From positions 1 through 6,268 of the forward strand of contig JBHENF010000066.1 of NCBI GenBank assembly GCA_046262175.1: a stretch of 6,268 nt of DNA. The letters run 5' to 3'. The stretch's first letter is position 1; each line of letters begins with the position of its first letter. This DNA comes from RYN-124 sp046262175. GTDB taxonomy: Bacteria; Actinomycetota; Actinomycetes; Mycobacteriales; SCTD01. Positions 1 to 6,105 of this stretch are shown piece by piece. The translations under genes and the position numbers were made by a program. Under the pieces are notes generated by a model. That model did no database searches and was not told where the DNA came from. It saw only the letters and a list, made by a program, of their open reading frames with translations.

Positions 1-26
1 GCCCCCGGCCGCTCCTGGCCGGGGGC
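1..26. terminator. GC-rich hairpin, copy 1 (possible terminator)
   Basis: This is a perfect 10-bp inverted repeat, GCCCCCGGCC and GGCCGGGGGC, around the 6-nt loop GCTCCT. The bases after it (GTCG) match the right flank of a second hairpin at 43-82, where they pair with CGAC on the left. The stem may therefore extend beyond the window's left edge. No T-run follows, which is common for actinobacterial hairpin terminators. It probably ends transcription of a gene lying to the left, but that gene is not visible, so the role is inferred. Confidence 0.45.
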
Positions 27-42
27 GTCGTGCGTGCGCGAG

Positions 43-82
43 CGCCGACGCCCCCGGTTGCTCCTGACCGAGGGCGTCGGCG
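43..82. terminator. GC-rich hairpin, copy 2 (possible terminator)
   Basis: Two 17-nt arms, 43-59 and 66-82, pair with one mismatch (C54/A71) and one terminal T-G wobble. They enclose the loop GCTCCT at 60-65, which is identical to the loop of the hairpin at 1-26. The 30-bp cores 1-30 and 50-79 match at 26 of 30 positions, and several differences fall in the stem without destroying it. It may be a tandem terminator, or a structure that insulates the promoter just downstream. Its role is inferred from structure only. Confidence 0.45.
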
Positions 83-90
83 CGTTCGAC

Positions 91-102
91 ATCCGATCGG
101 AT
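91..102. promoter_or_regulatory. 12-bp perfect palindrome, likely operator of the HTH gene
   Basis: ATCCGATCGGAT equals its own reverse complement. It ends on the first base of a -10-like hexamer (102-107) and lies 12 bp before the ATG of a helix-turn-helix gene. This is where an autorepressor dimer would block RNA polymerase. XRE-type antitoxins commonly repress their own operon from such sites. The palindrome is seen directly; binding by the neighbouring protein is inferred. Confidence 0.5.
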
Positions 103-107
103 ATCAT
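102..107 (+). promoter_or_regulatory. -10-like box for a leaderless HTH-nucleotidyltransferase mRNA
   Basis: TATCAT fits the actinobacterial -10 pattern TANNNT and ends 7 nt before the ATG at 115, so transcription would start on or next to the A of the start codon. No Shine-Dalgarno sequence precedes that ATG, which agrees with a leaderless transcript. No convincing -35 box is present at the usual distance; TTCGAC at 85-90 is too close. Confidence 0.45.
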
Positions 108-114
108 CTGCCGC

Positions 115-417
115 ATGGACGCGGCCACCCTCCTGCACCGCAGCCGTACCCAAGCCGGCCTCACCCAGCGTGCCCTCGCCACTGCCGCCGGCACGTCGCA
201 AGCCGCGGTGGCCGCCATCGAGTCGGGGCGCAAGCAGCCGACGGTTGCGACGCTGGAGCGCCTGCTGCACGCCGCCGGTACCGAGCTGGTCGCAGCCGGA
301 CCGGACGAGGCCGCGCTGCTGCGCCGCGCACGGCGGCTCGAGGACGTGCTCGCCCTGGCGGAGGCCCTGCCCTTCCGGCGCCTCGGCGGCCTCCGGTTCC
401 CGCGGATCCCGGCATGA
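115..417 (+). CDS. XRE-family helix-turn-helix protein, probable antitoxin/autorepressor
   Basis: This encodes a 100-residue cytoplasmic DNA-binding protein. An XRE/Cro-type five-helix domain covers about residues 4-58. The core runs from TQRALATAAG (17-26) through the recognition helix SQAAVAAIESG (28-38) to the typical KQPTVATLERLL (40-51). The C-terminal tail (about 63-100) is Arg-rich and ends in an LPFRRLGGLRFPR-like stretch, a tail type I associate with small regulators paired with nucleotidyltransferases. The ATG at 115 is chosen because the domain begins there and a -10-like box lies 7 nt upstream. The frame is open back to 34, but that extension crosses the hairpin and operator. The stop overlaps the next gene's start in an ATGA, so the two are translationally coupled. 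By context it is probably the antitoxin or operon repressor of the following nucleotidyltransferase. The HTH call is firm; the antitoxin role is inferred. Confidence 0.85.
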   Translation: MDAATLLHRSRTQAGLTQRALATAAGTSQAAVAAIESGRKQPTVATLERLLHAAGTELVAAGPDEAALLRRARRLEDVLALAEALPFRRLGGLRFPRIPA

Positions 418-950
418 CCAGCCTCGTAGACAAGGTGCTGGCGGTAGCGCAGTCGCTGGACGCGGCCGCCATCCCGTACGCCTTCGGCGGTGCCCTCGCC
501 CTCGCGTACTGCACCGAGGATCCCCGCGGTACCCGCGACATCGACGTGAACGCGTTCGTCCCCGCCGACCAGGCGGCGCCGGTGCTCGCCGGGCTGCCGG
601 CCGGCGTGCGCATCCCGGCTCGCACGGCAGAACGGATCGCCACCGACGGCCAGGTGCGCCTGTGGTGGGACGACACCCCGGTGGACCTGTTCCTCGACTA
701 CGCCCCGCTGCACCGCCAGGCCGCGCGGCACGTCCGCGCAGTGCCGTTCGCGGGTACCACGATCCGCATCCTGGGCCCGGTCGAGCTGGTGCTGTTCAAG
801 GCACTGTTCGACCGGCCGAAGGACTGGGTCGACATCGCGGCGGTGGTCGATGCTGACGCCGTTGATCGCCGCGCCGTACGCCGCGGCCTGCTCGCGCTCG
901 TCGGCGCCGAGGACCCGCGGCTGGCGAGGTGGGAAGCACTCGGAGCCTGA
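414..950 (+). CDS. Stand-alone nucleotidyltransferase, probable toxin partner (AbiEii/MNT-like fold)
   Basis: This 178-residue protein has the signature of the DNA polymerase beta-type nucleotidyltransferase fold. GG at 25-26 begins the nucleotide-binding helix. TRDIDV (40-45) supplies the two metal-binding aspartates D42 and D44, and PVDLFLD (89-95) supplies the probable third, D91. A later KALFDRPKDWVDI segment (129-141) resembles a conserved element of small toxin-type and DUF6036-like nucleotidyltransferases. All catalytic residues are present, so it should transfer nucleotides from NTP. The acceptor (tRNA, protein or a small molecule) cannot be told from sequence. It starts at the ATG inside the ATGA overlap with the HTH gene. 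Such HTH-nucleotidyltransferase pairs occur as toxin-antitoxin or abortive-infection modules, and no HEPN partner gene is nearby. It could instead be an antibiotic-modifying enzyme, but the coupled HTH gene argues against that. The fold is clear; the toxin role is inferred. Confidence 0.8.
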   Translation: MTSLVDKVLAVAQSLDAAAIPYAFGGALALAYCTEDPRGTRDIDVNAFVPADQAAPVLAGLPAGVRIPARTAERIATDGQVRLWWDDTPVDLFLDYAPLHRQAARHVRAVPFAGTTIRILGPVELVLFKALFDRPKDWVDIAAVVDADAVDRRAVRRGLLALVGAEDPRLARWEALGA

Positions 951-953
951 GCG

Positions 954-2531
954 CTACGTCAGCTGGTCCCGCAGGACGAACTTCTGGATCTTGCCGCTCG
1001 GCGTCAGCGGGAACGCCTCCACGACCTCCCACCGGACCGGTGTCTTGTACGGCGCGAGCCGGTCGCGGCACCAGGTCCGCAGCTCGTCCTCGGTCACCGC
1101 AGCGCCCGGCGCGCAGCGCACGAAGGCGGCCACGACCTCACCCCAAGCCTCGTCCGGGACGCCGACCACCGCGACCTCAGCGACCGCCGGGTGGTCGAAC
1201 AGCGCGTCCTCGATCTCTTTCGGGTAGATGTTCTCGCCACCGCGAATGATCATGTCCTTGAGGCGGCCCTCGATCCGCAGGTAGCCGCTCTCGTCCATCG
1301 AGGCGAGGTCGCCGGTGTGGTACCAGCCGTCCGCGTCGATCGCGGCCGCGGTTGCTGCGTCGTCCCGGTGGTAGCCACGCATCACCAGGTACCCCCGCGC
1401 GCACAGCTCTCCGAGCTGTCCCGGCGGCACCGGCTCGCCGATCGTCGGATCGGCGACCTTCACCTCCGTCTGCGGCAGCGGCCGGCCGAGGGTCTCGGCC
1501 CGTACGTCCGGCGGGTCGTCCAGCCGCGTCTGGCTGACCAGCGGTGAGCACTCCGTCGTACCGAAGACGATGGTGAACGTGACGTCGAGCTCCTGCTCGA
1601 CGCGGCGGACGAGCTGCGCCGGCACGGGTGAGCCGCCGGAGACGATCACCTGCAACGACGACAGGTCGCGGTTCGCGCGGTCGGGATGGTCCAGCATCGC
1701 GATCAGCATCGTCGGGACGGCGCCGAGGAAGCCGGCCCGTTCGGACTCGAGAAGCTCCAGCACCAGCGCGGGGTCGAACGCGACAACCGGCACATGCGTC
1801 GCGAGGTGCTGCACCGCGCCGAGCACGCCCATGCCGCAGCCGGCCGTGTGGAACAGCGGCATCGGGTTGACCAGCACGGCGCCCTGCTGCAGCCCGATGA
1901 GCCCGCCGTAGAACCGCGCGTTGTTCGTCAGCCCGCGGTGGTGCAGCTCGGCGCCCTTGGGGAAGCCGGTGGTGCCGGACGTGTACTGGATCTGCGCCAG
2001 GTCGTCCGGCAGGACCTCCGGGAGCGTGGCCTGGTGCGGCGCGGTCGCGAGGAACTGCTCCCACTCGGGGAACAGGACCACGTCGCGCAGCCCCGGCAGG
2101 TCACCCCGTACCTCGTCGAGGTAGCTCGCCATCGGGCTGCGGAACGCCGGCACCAGGAAGATGCCGGCGGCGCCGGACTGCTCGAGCACGTAGCGCAGCT
2201 CCGCGGGCCGGTACGCCGGGTTGACCGTCACCAGCGTCAGCCCCGCCATCGCGAGCCCGAACTCGAGGACGACCCACTCCGGCAGGTTCGGCGCCCACAC
2301 GGCGACCCGCTCCCCCGGCGCGAACCGCGTCGTCAGCGCGGCAGCCGCGCGCTCCGCGTCGCGCAGCAGCTCGGCGTACGTCCAGCGCCGGCGCGTGCTC
2401 GGATCGGCCGACCCCTCGACCAGCGCGAGTGCGTCGGGTGCGGCCGCCGCCGCTTCGCGCAGCACGTCACCGACCGTCGTCTCCCGGACCGGCTCGGACG
2501 TCTCCTTTGGGCAGTACGACGATGTCAGCAT
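954..2531 (-). CDS. Acyl-CoA synthetase, AMP-binding (FadD-like) family
   Basis: This is a full-length ATP-dependent acyl-CoA ligase of 525 residues from the ATG at 2531. It activates a carboxylic acid to an acyl-AMP and passes it to coenzyme A. All the family's core motifs are present: the P-loop YTSGTTGFPKG (183-193), FGTTE (323-327), YHTGD (404-408), GRLKD with the hinge (422-426) followed by RGGENIYPKEIE, and PSGK near the C-terminus with the adenylation lysine K514. There is no signal peptide or membrane segment. The substrate is not evident; medium or longer fatty acids or a side-chain acid are plausible. An in-frame GTG at 2543 would add MYVV, with a weak AGG upstream. The TSSY near the N-terminus looks like that of relatives and favours starting close to ATG 2531. 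That ATG shares its CATG with the divergent crotonase gene, which suggests co-regulation. The stop lies 3 bp from that of the convergent nucleotidyltransferase gene. Confidence 0.92.
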   Translation of the reverse strand: MLTSSYCPKETSEPVRETTVGDVLREAAAAAPDALALVEGSADPSTRRRWTYAELLRDAERAAAALTTRFAPGERVAVWAPNLPEWVVLEFGLAMAGLTLVTVNPAYRPAELRYVLEQSGAAGIFLVPAFRSPMASYLDEVRGDLPGLRDVVLFPEWEQFLATAPHQATLPEVLPDDLAQIQYTSGTTGFPKGAELHHRGLTNNARFYGGLIGLQQGAVLVNPMPLFHTAGCGMGVLGAVQHLATHVPVVAFDPALVLELLESERAGFLGAVPTMLIAMLDHPDRANRDLSSLQVIVSGGSPVPAQLVRRVEQELDVTFTIVFGTTECSPLVSQTRLDDPPDVRAETLGRPLPQTEVKVADPTIGEPVPPGQLGELCARGYLVMRGYHRDDAATAAAIDADGWYHTGDLASMDESGYLRIEGRLKDMIIRGGENIYPKEIEDALFDHPAVAEVAVVGVPDEAWGEVVAAFVRCAPGAAVTEDELRTWCRDRLAPYKTPVRWEVVEAFPLTPSGKIQKFVLRDQLT

Positions 2532-3372
2532 GACCACGTACACGACTCTGACCTACGACGTCCGCGACGCCAAGGCGTACGTGACCCTGAACCGGCCGGA
2601 GCGGCTCAACGCGATCGACGACGTCATGCCCGGCGAGCTCCGGGCCGCGGTCGAGCAGGCGAACGCGGACGACGACGTACGGGTGATCGTCCTCGCCGGC
2701 GCGGGGCGGGCCTTCTGCGCCGGGTACGACCTGAAGGAGTTCGCGGAGGGCGACGTGGGCGATCGCTGGCGGCAGGGTCCGGTGTGGGATCCGGTGCGCG
2801 ACTACCGCGAGATGCGCCGCAACACCGACGACTTCTTCACGCTGTGGCGGTCGCTGAAGCCGACGATCGCCAAGGTGCACGGGCACGCCGTTGCGGGTGG
2901 GAGCGACATCGCGCTGTCGTGCGACCTGCTGGTGATCGCGGACGACGCGCGGATCGGATACCCGCCCGCGCGGGTGTGGGGCTGCCCCACGATGGCGATG
3001 TGGGTGTACCGGCTCGGGGCGGAGCGGGCGAAGCGGATGCTGCTGACCGGCGACACGATCGACGGGGCGACGGCCGCCTCGTGGGGGCTCGGCGAGGCGG
3101 TTGCTCCTGGCGAGCTCAACGCCGCCGTCGAGCGGCTTGCGGACCGGGTTGCCGGTGTGCCGATCAACCAGCTCGTCATGCAGAAGCTGATGATCAATCA
3201 GGCGTACGACAACATGGGGCTGCAGGGCACGCAGCTGCTCGCGACGCTGTTCGACGGCATCACGCGGCACAGTCCGGAGGGGCAATGGTTCAAGGACCTG
3301 GCGGAGCGGGAGGGGTTCCACGCCGCGGTGCAGTGGCGCGACTCCGGCCGCCGCATCCCCGACGGCGGCTGA
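2530..3372 (+). CDS. Crotonase-fold (enoyl-CoA hydratase/isomerase family) protein with atypical active site
   Basis: This 280-residue crotonase-superfamily protein should bind an acyl-CoA and stabilise an enolate in an oxyanion hole. The N-terminal LNRPERLNAID (20-30) is typical. The first oxyanion-hole segment is RAFCAGYDL (60-68) and the second is HAVAGGSDIAL (119-129). Aligned by eye to rat enoyl-CoA hydratase, the first catalytic glutamate (E144) corresponds to D126. The second (E164) corresponds to P146 in IGYPPARVWG (142-151). Simple hydratase activity is therefore doubtful, and an isomerase, hydrolase or lyase is possible. The C-terminal part, about 215-280 (from MQKLMINQAYDNMG onward), looks like a subgroup-specific tail. 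The ATG at 2530 has no clear Shine-Dalgarno sequence and overlaps the divergent ligase's start codon. Pairing with the ligase suggests both act on the same CoA ester. The family call is firm; the reaction is unknown. Confidence 0.9.
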   Translation: MTTYTTLTYDVRDAKAYVTLNRPERLNAIDDVMPGELRAAVEQANADDDVRVIVLAGAGRAFCAGYDLKEFAEGDVGDRWRQGPVWDPVRDYREMRRNTDDFFTLWRSLKPTIAKVHGHAVAGGSDIALSCDLLVIADDARIGYPPARVWGCPTMAMWVYRLGAERAKRMLLTGDTIDGATAASWGLGEAVAPGELNAAVERLADRVAGVPINQLVMQKLMINQAYDNMGLQGTQLLATLFDGITRHSPEGQWFKDLAEREGFHAAVQWRDSGRRIPDGG

Positions 3373-3472
3373 TCCCCCGCCCTCCGGCTCGAGCGTTGTT
3401 CTTCAGCCACCGCTCTCGACCCGAGACGGGAGTCCTCGCCCCGCGCGACGGCTTGCGGCGACACTGAACGAC

Positions 3473-4462
3473 GTGAACAGTCTGCCGCTGGTCGACGTCT
3501 CGCCGCTGCTCCACCCGGACGCCGACGCCGCGACCTGTGCCGACGTCGGCCAGGCGATCGACGCCGCATGCCGCGACACCGGTTTCCTGCTCGTCACGGG
3601 TCATGGCATCGACCCGCGACTGCGCGACGAGCTCGAACGGCTGTCGCGAGAGTTCTTCGCGTTACCCGAGCAGGTGAAGGCGCAGATCGCGATGATCCGC
3701 GGCGGGCTCGCCTGGCGCGGCTGGTTCCCGGTCGGTGCGGAGCTGACGTCCGGGCAGCCGGACCGCAAGGAGGGCCTGTACTTCGGGACCGAGCTGCCTG
3801 CCGACGATGCGCGCGTCGTGGCCGGGACGCCGCTGCACGGCCCGAACCTGTTCCCGGCCGAACCCGCCGCGCTGCGTCCCGTCGTGTTGCAGTGGATCGA
3901 GCAGGTGACCGCCGTCGGTCAGGCCGTGCTGCGCGGCGTCGGGCTCGGCCTCGGTCTCGGGCCGGACTGGTTTGCGCAGCACCTGACCGCCGACCCCACC
4001 GTGCTGTTCCGGGTCTTCCACTACCCGCCGGGCGACAGCCAGTCGTGGGGCGTCGGCGAGCACACCGACTACGGGCTCATCACCGTGCTCGCGCAGGATT
4101 CCCACGGCGGGCTGCAGGTGCGCAGCGGCGGCCACTGGATCGACGTGCCGGCAGACCCGTACGTCTTCGTCGTGAACATCGGCGACATGCTCGAGCGGAT
4201 GACCAGCGGCGGCTACCGGTCCAACCCGCACCGGGTCCGCAACCTGAGCGACGCCGATCGGCTGTCTTTCCCGCTGTTCGTCGATCCGTCGTGGGACGCC
4301 ACCGTCACGCCCCTGCCCGAGGCGGCGCTCGCCGGCGTCCGCGGCGACGCCGCGGAGCGCTGGGACGGACAGAGCGTGCATGCGTGGGACGGTGTGTACG
4401 GCGACTACCTCACCGCCAAGGTGGCGAAGGTGTTCCCGGAGCTGGCCGCAGCGCTGAGGTGA
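3473..4462 (+). CDS. 2-oxoglutarate/Fe(II)-dependent oxygenase, isopenicillin N synthase-like
   Basis: This is a 329-residue non-heme iron oxygenase. The N-terminal DIOX_N-type domain (about 4-110) begins LPLVDVSPL and includes TGFLLVTGHGID (36-47). The catalytic 2OG-Fe(II) jelly-roll covers about 175-275. The iron ligands are H197 and D199 (GEHTDYG) and H253 (NPHRVRN). R263 and S265 (RLSF) form the usual 2-oxoglutarate carboxylate pair, so the co-substrate is probably 2-oxoglutarate. Length and order match the IPNS/flavonoid-dioxygenase superfamily. The expected reaction is hydroxylation, desaturation or ring chemistry on a small molecule; the substrate is unknown. It starts at GTG 3473, where the conserved N-terminus begins, with no good Shine-Dalgarno sequence; GACACT lies 7 nt upstream and could be a weak -10. 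It follows the crotonase gene after 100 bp in the same direction, so it may be co-transcribed or separate. It is convergent with the HNH gene. Confidence 0.9.
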   Translation: MNSLPLVDVSPLLHPDADAATCADVGQAIDAACRDTGFLLVTGHGIDPRLRDELERLSREFFALPEQVKAQIAMIRGGLAWRGWFPVGAELTSGQPDRKEGLYFGTELPADDARVVAGTPLHGPNLFPAEPAALRPVVLQWIEQVTAVGQAVLRGVGLGLGLGPDWFAQHLTADPTVLFRVFHYPPGDSQSWGVGEHTDYGLITVLAQDSHGGLQVRSGGHWIDVPADPYVFVVNIGDMLERMTSGGYRSNPHRVRNLSDADRLSFPLFVDPSWDATVTPLPEAALAGVRGDAAERWDGQSVHAWDGVYGDYLTAKVAKVFPELAAALR

Positions 4463-4531
4463 GTCTGCAGGCAGGGTGACCCGTCCTCGCTTCGCCGCGC
4501 CTGTAGCGACTGGCCGCAGGGACGGCGCTGC

Positions 4532-5994
4532 TCAACCCGCCAGGCGAATGTCGGACACCCAGCCGGTAGGCCCGAGCAGTCGGCCGTCCTTCAACCGCAG
4601 CGTCTTCCCGCCCACGTGGAGGTCGTCGTGCGACCGATCGCACAGCATGACCGCGTTGTAGAAGCTCGTCGTACGGCTGCGCGCGAACGCGTCGGGATGG
4701 TGTGGCACGAGTGGCGTCCCGGGTGGCGGATGGCAGCCGGCCGCTTGACAGACTTCTCCTGTCTCCATGAGCTTCGCTCTTCGTTCGTGCGGCTTCAGCG
4801 TCCTCGCGGTGTGGCTCATCTCGATCACCCGGCCGCCGATCCCCATCACGAAGCGGGTCACCGCGCTGTCGCAGAGCCACTGCTTTACCAGCGACATCGG
4901 CAGCGCGCGTCCGGAGCCGCCCACCGCTGGCATCGCACCGGGTCGGCCAGCCAGCGCGTCTGCGCCCACCCGCACCAGCACGTGCGGCACGACCTTGCCG
5001 CGGCTGCCGGCGATCCCGCTGCCGAGCCAGTCCCGCAGCACCACAACGAAGGCGTCGTGGCGGCGCTCCCACAGCCGGCGCGGGCCGCCCTCCGGCGTCC
5101 GTACAAAGGGTTCGCGCCCCTGCTCGCGCGCCTCCGCCCGCAGTGCGGTGTCCGCGACGTTGTCCGGATCGGTCGCCATCGCCGCAGCCAGCGCGGTGTG
5201 CAGCAGCTCGCCGGCCTCGACGTCCAAGTCGCCCTCGATCCGCCAGCCGGAGCCGTCGTCCTTGCGCGCGAGGGCGAGCCCGCGCCGGGCATGCGCTTCC
5301 TCGGCGAGCTTGTCCAGCCGCTGCGGCAACAGCGCGTCGACCAACTGCTCCAGCGCGGACGGCAGGAAGCTCGACTCGATCCGGGTGGCCAGCGCCACGA
5401 ACGCCTCTTCGACGCGCGCGACCTGCGACATCCGCGACGACTGGATCGCCACGAGGTCCCGCTGCAGCGCTCGCACCCGCAGGTCGTCGTCGGCCAGCCC
5501 GCCGTGCGCCTCGCCGAACAGCTGCGGCACGCCGCGCAGGATGACGCCGTCCAGCACGTCCTCGGCCGGCAGCCCGTCGATGCGGCCGTCCTTCGCGTCG
5601 AGGAAGCCGCGCACCTTGTCGATCGCGACGCCGATCCGCTGTGCGCCCAGCATCGACAGCCGTCCCGACTCCAGCTCCCGTCGCACGGCAGGAAGCCGGT
5701 CCAGCCGGCGCGCCAACGACACGTCTCGACGGCTCACACTGGTGGCCTGCGTCTCGACCCAGCTGCCGACCGACGGCAGCGCGTCGTACTCATGCAGCTG
5801 TCGCACCTCGACGTCACGCACGCGGGACAGCAGGTGCGCGTCGAGCTGCTCCTTCGCCCGCAGCAGCGCACCGTCTCCTCCAGCGCAACCGGCCCGGGCA
5901 CCTCGGAAGGCGTCGCCGCGCACACGACGTCGAGCGCCGCGACGAGCGCAGCCACGTCAGGAGAGAGCATCGCTGCGCTGATGCCCACCGTCAT
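4532..5994 (-). pseudogene. DUF222/13E12-type HNH endonuclease, frameshifted near the 5' end
   Basis: The gene starts at ATG 5994, preceded by a strong GGGAGGT Shine-Dalgarno 4 nt away. It reads 43 residues (MTVGISAAML... to VALEETVR), then loses homology-like sequence. The frame shifted by -1 continues at once as LLRAKEQLDAHLL and runs open to TGA at 4532. The two halves join at about 5866-5872, so one missing base explains the break, and the repaired product would be about 487 residues. The middle is the mostly helical DUF222 region. The C-terminus is an HNH nuclease module: CQAAGC, then VPHHPD, a central Asn in SFYNAV, and LCDRSHDDLH, followed by the family's usual KDGRLLGPTGW. In the restored numbering these are C416, C421, H432/H433, N447, C452, H456 and H460. 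HNH residues are intact, with SH replacing the more usual HH. No slippery heptamer is seen. This is either a recent pseudogene or a sequence error. A GTG at 5923 could start the second frame, but its first 18 codons look unlike the family. A LexA box controls the promoter. Confidence 0.75.
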
Positions 5995-6011
5995 GCCCAC
6001 CTCCCGGTTAT

Positions 6012-6027
6012 TCGAACGTACGTTCGA
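6012..6027. promoter_or_regulatory. Perfect SOS box (LexA operator)
   Basis: TCGAACGTACGTTCGA is a 16-bp perfect palindrome that matches the mycobacterial SOS-box consensus TCGAAC-N4-GTTCGA at all 12 fixed positions. It lies 17 bp upstream of the HNH gene's ATG (5994), starting on the last base of the -10 box and covering the expected transcription start. This is an effective repressor position. Several mycobacterial 13E12-repeat genes are known to carry LexA sites, so both motif and neighbour fit DNA-damage induction. Confidence 0.85.
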
Positions 6028-6055
6028 TACTATGCGTTGCCTCGCCGATGCGCAA
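6027..6055 (-). promoter_or_regulatory. Sigma-70-type promoter of the HNH gene
   Basis: On the minus strand, TTGCGC (6055 to 6050) and TAGTAT (6032 to 6027) are separated by exactly 17 bp. That is the best spacing for the housekeeping sigma factor. The expected start near 6020 gives a leader of about 25 nt, which includes the GGGAGGT ribosome binding site (6005 to 5999). The -10 box abuts the LexA box, so the two make one regulated promoter. Confidence 0.6.
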
Positions 6056-6105
6056 CCCTGTGTGCACAAGGGTTTGTGGCACCTGCGGGCCGTCCACAAG
6101 GGGCT

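Noticed and set aside
34..114. Upstream extension of the HTH protein by 27 residues (start at 34)
   Set aside because: The extension would be encoded by the hairpin, the palindrome and the -10-like box. The HTH domain starts right after ATG 115.
2501..2508. AAAGGAGA on the minus strand, a near-ideal Shine-Dalgarno inside the ligase gene
   Set aside because: No ATG, GTG or TTG follows within 5-12 nt, and the residues encoded upstream (TSSY) look like the family's normal N-terminus. It is probably coincidental.
3418..3434. Small bulged hairpin (GACCCG...CGG-GA-GTC) between the crotonase and oxygenase genes
   Set aside because: It has only 6 bp, a 2-nt bulge and no T-run. Such stems are expected by chance at this GC content.
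1686..3467. A 593-codon open frame on the + strand across the ligase and crotonase genes
   Set aside because: It is antisense to the ligase, then out of frame with the crotonase. Its Arg/Ala/Gly/Pro-rich sequence shows no domain, as expected from high-GC shadow frames.
4481..4525. Possible stem CCGTCC/GGACGG with inner TCGCT/AGCGA between the convergent oxygenase and HNH genes
   Set aside because: The stem needs a 10-nt one-sided bulge and a 13-nt loop, which is too weak to call a terminator with confidence.
5866..5923. GTG at 5923 as the true start of the HNH gene
   Set aside because: The first 18 residues from it (MRGDAFRGARAGCAGGDG) are low-complexity and it has no clear ribosome binding site. 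The other frame has a good start, Shine-Dalgarno and promoter.
6061..6069. DnaA-box-like TGTGCACAA (reverse complement TTGTGCACA, one mismatch to TTGTCCACA)
   Set aside because: It is a single imperfect copy with no cluster of further boxes, no AT-rich stretch and no dnaA/dnaN neighbours, so it is not an origin.
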